From positions 1 through 64,000 of the forward strand of contig JAHHTQ010000001.1 of NCBI GenBank assembly GCA_020024555.1: a DNA stretch of 64,000 bases. Reading direction: 5' to 3'. A model generated the notes under the pieces. The model did no database searches. It saw only the letters and a list, made by a program, of their open reading frames with translations, and was not told the DNA's origin. Shown here in pieces: positions 33,777 to 43,980 of this stretch. This DNA is from Angelakisella sp. GTDB lineage: Bacteria; Bacillota; Clostridia; Oscillospirales; Ruminococcaceae. Made by a program: the position numbers and the translations under genes. Each line of letters begins with the position of its first letter. Positions within the stretch are counted from its first letter, which is position 1.

Positions 33777-34517
33777 ATGAAAAAAGTATTTGTTATAGGA
33801 ATTGGTCCGGGGGACGAAAAAAATATGACTGCTTTTGCAAAAGAGGCGCTGGAAAAGTCAGATTATATATGCGGTTATACAGTATATGTTGACTTGGTAA
33901 AATCTTTGTATCCACAAAAGCCTGTGATATCAACAGGTATGCGACAGGAGGCTCAGAGATGTGAGCTTGCGCTACGAACAGCAAGTGAAAATAACACAGT
34001 ATCTGTAATATGCAGTGGCGACAGTGGAGTATATGGTATGGCATCTCTTATATATGAGCTATGGGCAAATAATTCCAATTACAGTGACATAGAAATAGAA
34101 ATTGTAAGTGGTGTAACAGCAGCCACAAGTGGCAGCGCTGTTCTTGGAGCAGCCCTTTCACATGACTTTGCGGTAGTGTCACTCAGTGATTTATTGACTC
34201 CTTGGGAACTGATAGAAAAGCGTTTGCATGCTGTATCATCAGCCGATTTTTGCATAGCGATATACAATCCGTGCAGTAAAAAAAGAAACGATTATTTGCA
34301 AAAAGCCTGTGATATCATCTTGAAATACAAAAAAACCGAGACGGTTTGCGGTTGGGTGCGTAATATCGGCAGAGACGGGGAAGAATACAGAGTATTGACT
34401 CTTGGCGAACTAAAAGACGAAAAGCTGGATATGTTCAGTACTGTATTTATCGGAAATGAATATACAAAAATACTGAATGGCAAAATGGTTACGCCACGTG
34501 GATATAAAATTAACTGA
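33777..34517 (+). CDS. cbiH: Cobalt-precorrin-3B C17-methyltransferase
   Basis: Methylates C17 and drives ring contraction. 246 residues with GIGPGDEKNMTAFAKEAL at the N-terminus, ICSGDSGVYGMASL as the SAM loop, VSGVTAATSGSAVLGAALSH and SLSDLLTPWE. A single-domain CbiH; some clostridia fuse it to CbiG, which here is separate. SD AAGAAAGG lies about 15 nt before the ATG. Confidence 0.94.
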   Translation: MKKVFVIGIGPGDEKNMTAFAKEALEKSDYICGYTVYVDLVKSLYPQKPVISTGMRQEAQRCELALRTASENNTVSVICSGDSGVYGMASLIYELWANNSNYSDIEIEIVSGVTAATSGSAVLGAALSHDFAVVSLSDLLTPWELIEKRLHAVSSADFCIAIYNPCSKKRNDYLQKACDIILKYKKTETVCGWVRNIGRDGEEYRVLTLGELKDEKLDMFSTVFIGNEYTKILNGKMVTPRGYKIN

Positions 34518-34550
34518 TAATGATAATACAAACGGACAGTAGGTGAAAAA

Positions 34551-35171
34551 ATGGAATATGTTAAACCAATGGATATAGAAAAACGTAGTTTTGAAATAAT
34601 TACAGAAGAACTTGGTGACCGCAAGTTTGATGAACTTTGCGAGCCGATAGTAAAGAGAGTAATACATACAAGCGCCGATTTTGATTATGCAGATAATTTA
34701 TGTTTTTCGGAAGATGTTGCAAGGATAGGTATAGAGGCGCTGAAAAGCGGTTGTGATATAGTGACTGATACGCAAATGGCAAAGTCGGGAATAAACAAGA
34801 CAATACTGGCAAAACTCGGTGGGCAGGTACATTGTTTTATTGCTGACGAAGATGTTGCCGAGAAGGCAAAGAGCGAGGGAACAACCCGTTCGGCAGTATC
34901 TATGGAAAAGGCAGGCAAATTGCCTAAGAAATGTATTTTTGCAATAGGCAATGCCCCCACAGCGCTTATAAAACTAAAAGAGTTAATTGAAGAAAAAAAG
35001 TTAGAGCCTGTTTTGATAATAGGTGTGCCAGTTGGTTTTGTCAATGTTGTGGAGTCCAAGGAAATGATAATGAATACAGGCGTTCCGTATATAGTTGCAA
35101 GGGGCAGAAAGGGTGGAAGCAATATAGCGGCGGCAATTTGTAACGCTATGCTGTATCAAATCACACGATAA
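34551..35171 (+). CDS. cbiC: Cobalt-precorrin-8 methylmutase
   Basis: Moves the C11 methyl to C12, forming cobyrinate precursor. 206 residues, normal length. VKRVIHTSADFDY carries the catalytic His. The GCDIVTDTQMAKSGINK and GNAPTALIKL blocks and the terminal GRKGGSNIAAAICNAML are typical. It ends 6 nt before cbiD. Confidence 0.95.
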   Translation: MEYVKPMDIEKRSFEIITEELGDRKFDELCEPIVKRVIHTSADFDYADNLCFSEDVARIGIEALKSGCDIVTDTQMAKSGINKTILAKLGGQVHCFIADEDVAEKAKSEGTTRSAVSMEKAGKLPKKCIFAIGNAPTALIKLKELIEEKKLEPVLIIGVPVGFVNVVESKEMIMNTGVPYIVARGRKGGSNIAAAICNAMLYQITR

Positions 35172-35177
35172 AAAACA

Positions 35178-36341
35178 ATGGAAAATAATTATATAGTAGT
35201 AGACGGTAAAAAAATGCGTCGTGGCTATACAACAGGTTCGTGCGCGACAGCGGCCACAAAGGCGGGGGCAATTATGCTTGTGATGCAAAAACCACTTGAA
35301 AACATTTGTATTATCACGCCAAACGGTACAGAACTGAATTTAAAAATCAACAATATTGATATAAAGAGTGACAGTGTGACGTGCAGTATAACAAAAGACA
35401 GCGGAGACGATCCGGATATAACGAATGGTATAGAAATTTTTGCGACAGTAACATATAATGAAAATTTTGAATTTTCGGTTATCGGTGGAGAAGGCGTGGG
35501 TATTGTTACAAAAGCCGGATTAAATCAATCGGTAGGACAGCACGCAATAAACAGTACGCCGAGGCTTACAATAACGAATGCGCTGAAAGAAGTTGCCGAT
35601 GATTATAATTTGACGCAAGGTTTAATATCAAAAATATCAGTTCCAAAGGGAGAAGAAATTGCGCAAAAAACATTCAATCCGCGACTTGGGATAGTTGGCG
35701 GTATATCCATACTCGGAACAAGCGGAATAGTAGAACCGATGAGCGAAAAGGCGCTTATTGATACAATAAAATCGGTTGTCAATGTGCAAAAGTCAGAGGG
35801 GAGAAAAACACTCCTCATAACTCCCGGAAACTATGGAAAAGATTACCTGAAACTTAATTATGAATTTAAAGATGAAACTTCGATTAAAATTTCAAACTAT
35901 GTGGGAGAGTCCCTTGATTATATAGCGGAACAGGGTTTTGAAAAAGTTTTGTTGGTTGGACACGCAGGCAAACTTTTCAAACTTGCGGGAGGACTGTTTA
36001 ACACACATTCAAAATACGGTGATTGCAGAGCGGAAATAGTATGCGCAAGCGCTGTAAAGTGCGGTGTCGGTTTGGATACTTTATCTAAGATTTTGGATAG
36101 CGTAACCGTTGATGAAATGCTTTTGCAAATTGAAGATATAGATAAACGAAAAGCTGTTGTAAACAGAATAGTCGATAGAATGTATGATAATCTGAATAGG
36201 CGAACCTTTGGTAAAGTAAAAGTAGAATTTATAGTTTTTACTCAAAAGCTCGGCTTTTTGGGAGAAAGTCCATTTGCAAGAGATTTTGCGAACCAAATAT
36301 ATAGGTGGGAGCAAGAACATATACAGGCTAATAAACAATAA
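35178..36341 (+). CDS. cbiD: Cobalt-precorrin-5B C1-methyltransferase
   Basis: Methylates C1 in the anaerobic pathway. 387 residues, normal length. The conserved N-terminal RRGYTTGSCATAATKAG block, GGEGVGIVTKAGL and the C-terminal GHAGKLFKLAGG segment are intact. No strong SD precedes the ATG, so translation is probably coupled to cbiC, 6 nt upstream. Confidence 0.95.
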   Translation: MENNYIVVDGKKMRRGYTTGSCATAATKAGAIMLVMQKPLENICIITPNGTELNLKINNIDIKSDSVTCSITKDSGDDPDITNGIEIFATVTYNENFEFSVIGGEGVGIVTKAGLNQSVGQHAINSTPRLTITNALKEVADDYNLTQGLISKISVPKGEEIAQKTFNPRLGIVGGISILGTSGIVEPMSEKALIDTIKSVVNVQKSEGRKTLLITPGNYGKDYLKLNYEFKDETSIKISNYVGESLDYIAEQGFEKVLLVGHAGKLFKLAGGLFNTHSKYGDCRAEIVCASAVKCGVGLDTLSKILDSVTVDEMLLQIEDIDKRKAVVNRIVDRMYDNLNRRTFGKVKVEFIVFTQKLGFLGESPFARDFANQIYRWEQEHIQANKQ

Positions 36342-36385
36342 AAACTTACGGTATATTTAATTCTTAAAAAGGAAAGAGTTTTATT

Positions 36386-37402
36386 ATGAAAACACATATA
36401 TTTGCATATTCGGATAAAGGTTGTATATTAACACAAAAGATATCAAATTTATATAATGACGCAAGATGTTACAGTATAAAAAAATATGCAGATAAATATA
36501 ACTTTACAGAAATAACCAAAATCAGTGAGATTATGGCAGATATATTTAGCAACGCAGATTTAATAATATTTGTGTGCGCAACGGGAATTGCTGTACGAAG
36601 TATAGCCCCGTTTGTAAAGCGCAAAACAACAGACCCCGCTGTTATTTCAATAGATGATAATGCAAAGTTTGTGATTTCTTTGTTATCGGGGCATATTGGC
36701 GGAGCAAATGAGATTACGGAATTTTTGGCTGAAAGACTTGGCGCAATTCCTGTAATAACAACTTCTACCGATATAAATAACCGCTTTTCAGTGGATACTT
36801 TCGCTCAAAAAAACAATATGTATATATCGAGTATGAAACTTGCGAAAGAAGTATCGGCAAATATTTTAAACCGAGATATTACGGTTCAAAGCGATTTTAA
36901 TTTTGATTATGTCGGATTAAAAAAAATGGGAGTTTTGGAGGCTGATACAAAAAAAAGCGATGTGTATATAACATATAAAAATATAACTTGTGAGAACGCA
37001 TTACTCCTTGTACCAAAATGTCTCTCTGTCGGTATAGGTTGCCGAAAAAACATTGATTTAAGTTTTGTGGAGCAGGCGCTGGATAAGGTCTTTAATGAAA
37101 ATAAGCTGAACAAAACAGCAATAAAAAACTTTGCAAGTATTGATATCAAAAGAGAAGAACAGGCGCTACTGTATATATCGGACAAATATAATGCGCCTAT
37201 TGAATTTTTCGGCGCGGATATGCTAAACAGCGTAGAAGGAGATTTTACAAAATCAAATTTTGTAAAAGGAATAACCGGCGTAGATAATGTATGCGAGAGA
37301 AGCGCAAAGTTAATATCAAATGGGAGAATAATAGTAAAAAAGCAATCGGTTAACGGTGTTACGGTTGCGGTTGCGCTGAATGATATGGATTTTATTTATT
37401 GA
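36386..37402 (+). CDS. cbiG: Cobalt-precorrin 5A hydrolase CbiG
   Basis: Opens the delta-lactone of cobalt-precorrin-5A, releasing acetaldehyde. 338 residues with the CbiG N-terminal domain (FVCATGIAVRSIAPFVKRK, SLLSGHIGGANEIT) and the C-terminal domain from about 215 (SVGIGCRKN, SIDIKREE). SD AAGGAAAGAG precedes the ATG. Separated by 16 nt from the CbiJET fusion. Confidence 0.93.
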   Translation: MKTHIFAYSDKGCILTQKISNLYNDARCYSIKKYADKYNFTEITKISEIMADIFSNADLIIFVCATGIAVRSIAPFVKRKTTDPAVISIDDNAKFVISLLSGHIGGANEITEFLAERLGAIPVITTSTDINNRFSVDTFAQKNNMYISSMKLAKEVSANILNRDITVQSDFNFDYVGLKKMGVLEADTKKSDVYITYKNITCENALLLVPKCLSVGIGCRKNIDLSFVEQALDKVFNENKLNKTAIKNFASIDIKREEQALLYISDKYNAPIEFFGADMLNSVEGDFTKSNFVKGITGVDNVCERSAKLISNGRIIVKKQSVNGVTVAVALNDMDFIY

Positions 37403-37418
37403 TACAGAGGGAAAAATA

Positions 37419-39389
37419 ATGTATAAAATATGTATATTTGCGGGAACTACCGAGGGCAGAAGTTTGGCGGAGTTTTTATCAAATAAAGAATGTGATGTAA
37501 CGGTATGTGTTGCAACGGAATACGGAGAAGTATTATTAAAGGACAGTTTTGCGCATATAAAAACAGGCAGAATGAACAAAGAAGAAATGTCGGATTTTTT
37601 TTGCAATGAGAAATTCAATATAGTGGTAGACGCCACGCACCCTTATGCCGAAATAGTTTCTGATAATATTTTGCTTGCGTGCAAAGAACAAAATACAGAA
37701 TACCTGAGAATAAACAGAAGCGATTGCAATGTAACAAATGATGAACTTGTCTTTGATACAATAGACGACGCAGTGGAATATTTAAAAGACAGGGTGGGCA
37801 ATATTCTTGTAACAACAGGTTCAAAGGAACTATATAAATATATACAAATTACAGATTACAAAGAAAGAATATACCCACGCGTACTTCCGGTTATATCTTC
37901 TATTGAAATATGCAATAAGTATGAATATAAGACAGGTAATATACTTGCTATGCAAGGCCCGTTCAGCGAAGATGTAAACATCTCTCAGATAAAGGCATAT
38001 AATATTAAGTTTTTAGTGACAAAAAATTCCGGCAACGTCGGTGGTTTTGATGAAAAACTGTCGGCTTGCAAAAAATGCGGTATACAGTGCATAGTTATCG
38101 GCAGACCTATGCAAAATAGCGGTGTGACATATAATGAGGCAATAAAAATCTTTGATGAAAATTTAAAAGATAAAGATATTAATGCGAAAAACATAGTTAT
38201 AAACCTTGTCGCTATGGGTACGGGAAATATCTTGCACAGAACATACGAAGCGGACGATATACTGAAAAATTGTGATGCTGTTATTGGCTCAAAGAGACTT
38301 TTGGAGGAGTATAATAACAAGAATAAGCCACAATTTATTGGGTTCACAAGTAAAGATATAATAAATATAGTTGAAAATAACAGTCAGTATAAAAATTATG
38401 CTGTTTTGCTCTCGGGTGATATTGGTTTTTACAGCGGAGCAAAAAAACTTACGGAAAAGCTTACGCCCTATACTGTAAAACATATTTGCGGCGTATCTTC
38501 GCTGGTATATTTTTCGGCAAAACTTGGTATTCCTTGGCAAGACCTCAACACTGTAAGCTTACACGGACTGGATAGTCATTATATAAACGAGATAGATAAG
38601 AATTACAGAACATTTTTACTTCTCGGCGGAGAAAATACAGTAAATTCCGTATGCAAAAATCTTTGTGAGTATGGGTTAAGCAATTTAAAAGTATATATAG
38701 GCGAAGATTTGGGGAGCAAAAACGAAAAAATAACTGTTGGAACAGCGGAAAATCAATTAAACGGCGCTTACAGTCCGCTTTCCGTTATGATAGTTGAAAA
38801 CAGCAGTTTTCATAACAATCTTTATTTTGGTATTGATGATGATAATTTTATACGAACAGAAAAAGTACCTATGACAAAGAGCGAGGTGCGCGCCATATCA
38901 CTGGCAAAGCTTAACCTTACAAAAAATTCGGTTGTATATGATATTGGCGCAGGCACAGGCTCTGTTTCTGTTGAAATTGCATTAAATGTACCAAAAGGGA
39001 AGGTATATGCAGTAGAAAAAAACGCAGGCGCAGTGGAAACTATGCGAAAAAACAAAATCAATTTTAAAGTGGATAATCTTGAAGTGAAGGAGGGCTTGGC
39101 ACCCGAAAATTTAAAGGATTTGCCAATGCCTACACACGCATTTATAGGTGGTTCATCGGGCAATCTTGCTGAAATAATTGATGTTATACTCAGCAAAAAT
39201 CCGCATACAAGAATAGTAATAAATACAATAACAGTCGAGACATTTATACAAGTAGCGGAAGTTATAAATAAATATGATTTTGCGACAAAAGAAATTGCGC
39301 AGGTAAATATTTCACGTTCAAAGCCACTGGGAAAATATCTGTCTATGGTGGCGCAAAATCCCATAAATATTATAACTTTGCAGATGTAA
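37419..39389 (+). CDS. cbiJET: CbiJ-CbiE-CbiT triple fusion
   Basis: A 656-residue three-domain protein. Residues ~1-245 are cobalt-precorrin-6A reductase (CbiJ/CobK: FAGTTEGRSLAEFL, VDATHPYAE, VTTGSKEL, MQGPFSE). Residues ~258-445 are the C5-methylase CbiE (VAMGTGNILHRTYEAD, LLSGDIGFYSGAKKL, CGVSSLVYFSAKLG). Residues ~460-656 are the C15-methylase/decarboxylase CbiT (VYDIGAGTGSVSVEIA, GGSSGNL). All motifs are intact, so three consecutive steps sit on one chain. ATG 37419 follows AGAGGGA; an upstream in-frame ATG lies inside cbiG. CbiET pairs are common; CbiJ added in front is less so. Confidence 0.92.
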   Translation: MYKICIFAGTTEGRSLAEFLSNKECDVTVCVATEYGEVLLKDSFAHIKTGRMNKEEMSDFFCNEKFNIVVDATHPYAEIVSDNILLACKEQNTEYLRINRSDCNVTNDELVFDTIDDAVEYLKDRVGNILVTTGSKELYKYIQITDYKERIYPRVLPVISSIEICNKYEYKTGNILAMQGPFSEDVNISQIKAYNIKFLVTKNSGNVGGFDEKLSACKKCGIQCIVIGRPMQNSGVTYNEAIKIFDENLKDKDINAKNIVINLVAMGTGNILHRTYEADDILKNCDAVIGSKRLLEEYNNKNKPQFIGFTSKDIINIVENNSQYKNYAVLLSGDIGFYSGAKKLTEKLTPYTVKHICGVSSLVYFSAKLGIPWQDLNTVSLHGLDSHYINEIDKNYRTFLLLGGENTVNSVCKNLCEYGLSNLKVYIGEDLGSKNEKITVGTAENQLNGAYSPLSVMIVENSSFHNNLYFGIDDDNFIRTEKVPMTKSEVRAISLAKLNLTKNSVVYDIGAGTGSVSVEIALNVPKGKVYAVEKNAGAVETMRKNKINFKVDNLEVKEGLAPENLKDLPMPTHAFIGGSSGNLAEIIDVILSKNPHTRIVINTITVETFIQVAEVINKYDFATKEIAQVNISRSKPLGKYLSMVAQNPINIITLQM

Positions 39390-39457
39390 TATATTGCGTT
39401 TAGCTTAAATTTCAGATATAATAATTTTCATAGGATTAAAAAAAGGAGAGAAAAGTA

Positions 39458-39703
39458 ATGAGACTGGATAAATATTTAAAAGTATCAAGGGTAATAAAGA
39501 GAAGAACTGTTGCAAACGAGGCTTGTGACGGAGGAAGAATAGAAGTAAACGGAAAAGTTGCGCGCGCGTCTTATGATGTAAAAGTCAATGATATAATTAC
39601 AATTAACTTCGGCACAAAGCCACTTGTTATAAAAGTACTTGCAGTAAATGAAATAACAACAAAAGAAACCGCATCATTAAATTTTGAAGTAATAGAAAAT
39701 TAA
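39458..39703 (+). CDS. rqcP: S4-domain RNA-binding protein RqcP/YabO-like
   Basis: An 81-residue S4 (Hsp15-like) domain: MRLDKYLKVSRVIKRRTVANE, then GGRIEVNGKVAR. In Bacillus the homologue YabO/RqcP acts in ribosome-associated quality control with RqcH. SD AAAGGAGAG. It precedes sbcD by 10 nt, unlike the usual position near the divIC genes. Confidence 0.9.
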   Translation: MRLDKYLKVSRVIKRRTVANEACDGGRIEVNGKVARASYDVKVNDIITINFGTKPLVIKVLAVNEITTKETASLNFEVIEN

Positions 39704-39713
39704 GGGTGGCATT

Positions 39714-40853
39714 ATGAAATTTATACATCTTTCGGACTTACATATAGGTAAGGTTGTAAATGGGTTTTCTATGATAGACGAACAACGTTATATTTTAAAT
39801 GAAATTTTGGAGATAGCAGATAAGGAAAAGCCGAATGCTGTATTAATAGCGGGTGATGTATACGATAAAGCTGTTCCGCCGACCGAGGCGGTACAGCTTT
39901 TTGATGATTTTTTGGTAAAATTGTCTTTTAAGAAAATACCTGTATTTATAATAAGCGGAAATCATGATTCGGCTCAGCGTATTGCTTTTGCAAGAAAGCT
40001 AATGGAAACGAGCAGTATCTATATATCCCCTGTATATAGGGGTGATGTAAAACCCATTGTGTTAAATGATGAGTATGGTGAAGTTTGCGTATATATGCTG
40101 CCGTTTATTAAACCGCTAAATATACGTGTGCTTTTTCCCAATGAAGAATTTAAAACATATAATGACGCTATAAAAAAAGCTGTCGATATAATGAATGTGG
40201 ACAAAAATAAACGCAATATACTGATAACACATCAGTTTGTTACAGGCGCAGAACGTTGCGAATCGGAAGAAATCAGCGTAGGCGGTTCGGATAATATAGA
40301 TACAGCTGTTTTTGATGACTTTGATTATGTGGCGCTCGGACATTTACACAGTCCGCAAAAAGTGAAGAAAGATACAATAAGATATTGCGGTACGCCACTA
40401 AAATATTCTTTTTCCGAATGTATGCACAAAAAATCTGTGACTGTGGTCGAGCTTAAAAACAAAGGTGAAGATTTAGAGATAAGAACCATACCACTTGTAC
40501 CGCAACACGATATGCGTGAGATAAAGGGTAAGTATATGGAGCTTACCGACAGAAATAATTATAAAGGTACAGATACGCTTGATTATTTGCACATTACCCT
40601 AACAGACGAGGACGATATACCTGACGCTGTTTCAAAACTACGGATAATATACCCTAATATAATGAAGTTAAGCTACGATAACGCAAGGACAAAGCAGAAA
40701 AACAATATTGTGGCAACAACCGAAATAGAAGAAAAATTGCCGATTGATTTATTTATGGATTTTTATAAACAACAAAACAATCAAGAAATGGATACAGAAC
40801 AGATAAATTTTGTAAGAGAGATAATAGACAATGTGTGGGAGGGGCAAGAATGA
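39714..40853 (+). CDS. sbcD: DNA exonuclease subunit SbcD
   Basis: The nuclease of the SbcCD (Mre11-Rad50-like) complex that cuts DNA hairpins and ends. 379 residues. Calcineurin-like metal motifs are present: LSDLHIGK, IAGDVYDKAVPP, ISGNHDS and YVALGHLH. Followed by a C-terminal SbcC-binding region. Its TGA overlaps the ATG of sbcC (ATGA), implying coupled translation. Confidence 0.95.
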   Translation: MKFIHLSDLHIGKVVNGFSMIDEQRYILNEILEIADKEKPNAVLIAGDVYDKAVPPTEAVQLFDDFLVKLSFKKIPVFIISGNHDSAQRIAFARKLMETSSIYISPVYRGDVKPIVLNDEYGEVCVYMLPFIKPLNIRVLFPNEEFKTYNDAIKKAVDIMNVDKNKRNILITHQFVTGAERCESEEISVGGSDNIDTAVFDDFDYVALGHLHSPQKVKKDTIRYCGTPLKYSFSECMHKKSVTVVELKNKGEDLEIRTIPLVPQHDMREIKGKYMELTDRNNYKGTDTLDYLHITLTDEDDIPDAVSKLRIIYPNIMKLSYDNARTKQKNNIVATTEIEEKLPIDLFMDFYKQQNNQEMDTEQINFVREIIDNVWEGQE

Positions 40854-43627
40854 GACCGTTAAAACTTACGATAAGCGCTTTTGGCCCGTATGCAGATAAA
40901 ACCGAAATTAATCTTGAAAGTTTGGGAGAAAATGGACTGTATCTTATCACCGGTGATACAGGAGCAGGAAAAACAACTGTCTTTGATGCGATAACTTACG
41001 CTTTGTATGGGCAATCCAGCGGTGATTACCGTGATACAAATATGTTTCGTTGCAAATATGCAAAGGACGATACGCCCACATTTGTGGAATTGGTTTTTAG
41101 GTATGGTAATAAGGACTATAAGGTGCGACGCAATCCTGAATATATGCGACAGGCAAAACGTGGTTCGGGACTTGTAAAAGAAAGCGCGGAAGCAGAGCTT
41201 ATCTGTCCGAATGGTGATATTGTTACCAAAATCGGTGAAGTGAACAGCGCAATCAAGAAAATATTGGGAATAGACAAAAACCAGTTTTCACAAATATGTA
41301 TGATAGCGCAAGGCGAGTTTTTGAAGCTATTGCTGGCAAAAACAGAAGAAAGACAAAATATATTCAGAGAGCTGTTTAAAACAGATTATTATAAAAAATT
41401 GCAAAACGAATTAAAGGCGAAGTCCTCTGATTTATCTAAAAAATGCGATGAGTATAAAAACAGTGTTACGCAGTATATTAATGATATTGTTTGTGAAAGT
41501 GACGATGTGCTTTTTGATGAAGTAGCGAAAGCAAAGAGCGGACTGTTGACCACTGATGAAATTATTGTATTGCTTAATGAATTAATCGAAAAAGAAAAGG
41601 CAAAAAACAGGGGAATAGAAGAAAAGCTTAAAATAACTGAAAATAATCTGACAGAAATTACACAGACACTTACGAAAGCGGAAGAAACACAAAACAATGA
41701 AAATTTGTTTAAAAAGGCAAATGAAGAATATTTAAGGAAATCCCTTGAATATGAAGCTTTAAAGAAAAGCTTTGAAGAAGAAAAAGAGAACTTGGCTATA
41801 ATAAAGGCTTTGCAAGAAGAAACAGTGACAATAAAAAACATATTGCCAAAATATGATGAACTCGAAAAATACAAAAGTTCAATTCAAAATGACACTGATA
41901 TATATAAAGTTTTATTGGAAAATATTGAGGAAGAAAAAACAAATTTAAGTATATATGAGAATAATTTAAAAGACAAACAAAGCGAGTTTGAAACAAAAAA
42001 AGACAGCAAAATTGTTTTGGAAAGATTAATGGGTAGAAGGGAAAAATTAGAGCAAGCTCATAAAGAAATATATATACTTGTCGATATAATAAAAAGTTAT
42101 ATAAAACTGTGTGAAGATTTTGCAAAAGAGCAAGAAAAATACAAAGAATTAAAGAAAATATCAAAAGAGAAATCCGCTGTTTACGAAAATAAAAATACAA
42201 TGTATCTTGACGGACAGGCAGGAATACTTGCCCAAACATTGAAAGAAAATAAGCCTTGTCCCGTTTGCGGTTCATTAACGCATATAAACCCCGCAAAGCT
42301 GACGCAGGATATGCCTGACAAAGCTGAGGTGAATAGGGCAAAGCTTGAAAGTGACAAGGCGCTTGCAAATATGACGCAGTCAAGCGAACGTTTATCGAAT
42401 ATGAAGGAACAAATATCATCATTAAAAGCGAAGATTACAGAAGAAAGCAAAGTATATTTTGATGAAGTTCAAGATGATGACAGTTTTAGTGTTACAAAAG
42501 AAAAAATAAATAATTATATAAGAGACCTTAATATAAGAAAGAAAGAAAACAAAGAAAATCTTGAAAAAGCGGAAACAAACTGTAAAGAGCTTGAAAAGCT
42601 GGAAAAAATATTGCCGAAAATCAGCGAAGATATAGAAAGTTTAAAAAGAGAGATAAGCTTAAAAAATGACAGAATTATACAGCTAACCGCAAATATTGAC
42701 AACAACAAAAAATCGGCGAAAGAAACAGCGAAAACATTACCTTTTGAAAATTTATCGGTTGCCAAAAATACTATGGAAGAAAAAGAAAAATTATCAAAAG
42801 ACCTACAAAAAAAATATGATATAACAAAAGAAAATTTTGATAAATGTAAAACCGATATCGATACGCTTTTGGGACAAATAGAAGTATATAAAAATAAGCT
42901 TGATAACAGCGAAAAGACAGATACTCAAAGTCTTTCGGAAAAACAAAGACAATATAGTATCCTAAAACAAAGCTTATTAAAAGAAATGACAGTTTTACAT
43001 TCTTATATTGACCGAAACAGCAACTCACTACACAATATTCAAGCGCAAAGTAAAAATTTACTTGATATTGAAAATCAATATATTAAGATAAAAAATCTAT
43101 CCGATACTGCCAACGGAACAATGCAAGGCAAAGAAAAAATAACCATTGAGACATTTATACAAATGACCTATTTCGATAGAATTATTGCGCGCGCAAATAC
43201 ACGTTTTATGGAAATGTCAAACGGGCAGTATGAACTTATGCGAAAAGAGACAGCGGACAATAACCGAGGACAATTTGGACTTGAATTAGATGTCATTGAC
43301 CATTATAATGGTAATATAAGAAGCGTAAGAACTTTATCGGGAGGAGAGTGTTTTAAGGCTTCTTTGTCACTTGCTCTTGGATTGTCTGACGAAATACAGT
43401 CATCATCGGGAGGAATAAGACCGGATACAATGTTTGTCGATGAGGGTTTTGGCTCGCTTGATGACGAATCATTGAGGCAAGCGATTAATGCGTTGCTGTC
43501 CTTATCTCAAAACAACAAATTGATAGGTATAATTTCACACGTTTCGGAACTGAAAGAAAAGATACCAAAACAAATAGTTATCAAAAAAGACAGTAGCAAA
43601 GGCAGTGTAGTTGAAATTATTAATTAA
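40850..43627 (+). CDS. sbcC: SbcC SMC-like ATPase
   Basis: The ATPase of SbcCD. 925 residues: N-terminal ATPase half with Walker A GDTGAGKTT, and a long coiled coil (about 170-780) with a zinc hook CPVC at C470/C473. The C-terminal half has signature LSGGECFKASLSLALG and Walker B MFVDEGFGSLD. ATG 40850 overlaps the sbcD stop; the SD is GGGAGGGG. Length is slightly short of E. coli SbcC, with a shorter coil. Confidence 0.95.
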   Translation: MRPLKLTISAFGPYADKTEINLESLGENGLYLITGDTGAGKTTVFDAITYALYGQSSGDYRDTNMFRCKYAKDDTPTFVELVFRYGNKDYKVRRNPEYMRQAKRGSGLVKESAEAELICPNGDIVTKIGEVNSAIKKILGIDKNQFSQICMIAQGEFLKLLLAKTEERQNIFRELFKTDYYKKLQNELKAKSSDLSKKCDEYKNSVTQYINDIVCESDDVLFDEVAKAKSGLLTTDEIIVLLNELIEKEKAKNRGIEEKLKITENNLTEITQTLTKAEETQNNENLFKKANEEYLRKSLEYEALKKSFEEEKENLAIIKALQEETVTIKNILPKYDELEKYKSSIQNDTDIYKVLLENIEEEKTNLSIYENNLKDKQSEFETKKDSKIVLERLMGRREKLEQAHKEIYILVDIIKSYIKLCEDFAKEQEKYKELKKISKEKSAVYENKNTMYLDGQAGILAQTLKENKPCPVCGSLTHINPAKLTQDMPDKAEVNRAKLESDKALANMTQSSERLSNMKEQISSLKAKITEESKVYFDEVQDDDSFSVTKEKINNYIRDLNIRKKENKENLEKAETNCKELEKLEKILPKISEDIESLKREISLKNDRIIQLTANIDNNKKSAKETAKTLPFENLSVAKNTMEEKEKLSKDLQKKYDITKENFDKCKTDIDTLLGQIEVYKNKLDNSEKTDTQSLSEKQRQYSILKQSLLKEMTVLHSYIDRNSNSLHNIQAQSKNLLDIENQYIKIKNLSDTANGTMQGKEKITIETFIQMTYFDRIIARANTRFMEMSNGQYELMRKETADNNRGQFGLELDVIDHYNGNIRSVRTLSGGECFKASLSLALGLSDEIQSSSGGIRPDTMFVDEGFGSLDDESLRQAINALLSLSQNNKLIGIISHVSELKEKIPKQIVIKKDSSKGSVVEIIN

Positions 43628-43980
43628 ATAATGCAAAGAGAAGGATTTAGATAAATATGTGAATTATTACAATGGCAGTGGAGTTACTTTATAAAATCAG
43701 AGCTGATAAATGAGAAATTTATGAGATTTGAGTTTTTACCACTGCGCTATTTTAAAAAATTATTATATCCAATTTACAGACAGTTAATATTTATGAATAA
43801 TTTATGAATATAAAAAAGTAGTGTTTTTACGATTTATTAAGTTATTCATAATTTTATAATACGTATAACATATTATTATTGCATTATATATTTATTGCAA
43901 AAATAAATTTTAAAAATATTTGCAAAAGATATACAAAGTACTTTGTGTATTTAAAATATTCAATTTGGAGGAAGTTTTTT
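43628..43980. other. Intergenic region upstream of hflK
   Basis: No gene seen. It holds a 7-bp inverted repeat GCAGTGG/CCACTGC (43675-43681, 43739-43745), perhaps a weak terminator of sbcC, then AT-rich repeats of ATGAATA/TATTCAT before the hflK SD (TTGGAGGAAG). Confidence 0.6.

Noticed and set aside
43675..43745. Riboswitch upstream of hflK
   Set aside because: Only a 7-bp inverted repeat with a long loop; no known aptamer motif.
43879..43980. N-terminal extension of HflK
   Set aside because: The upstream frame lacks an SD and the extra residues look like translated AT-rich spacer; GGAGGAAG fits ATG 43981.
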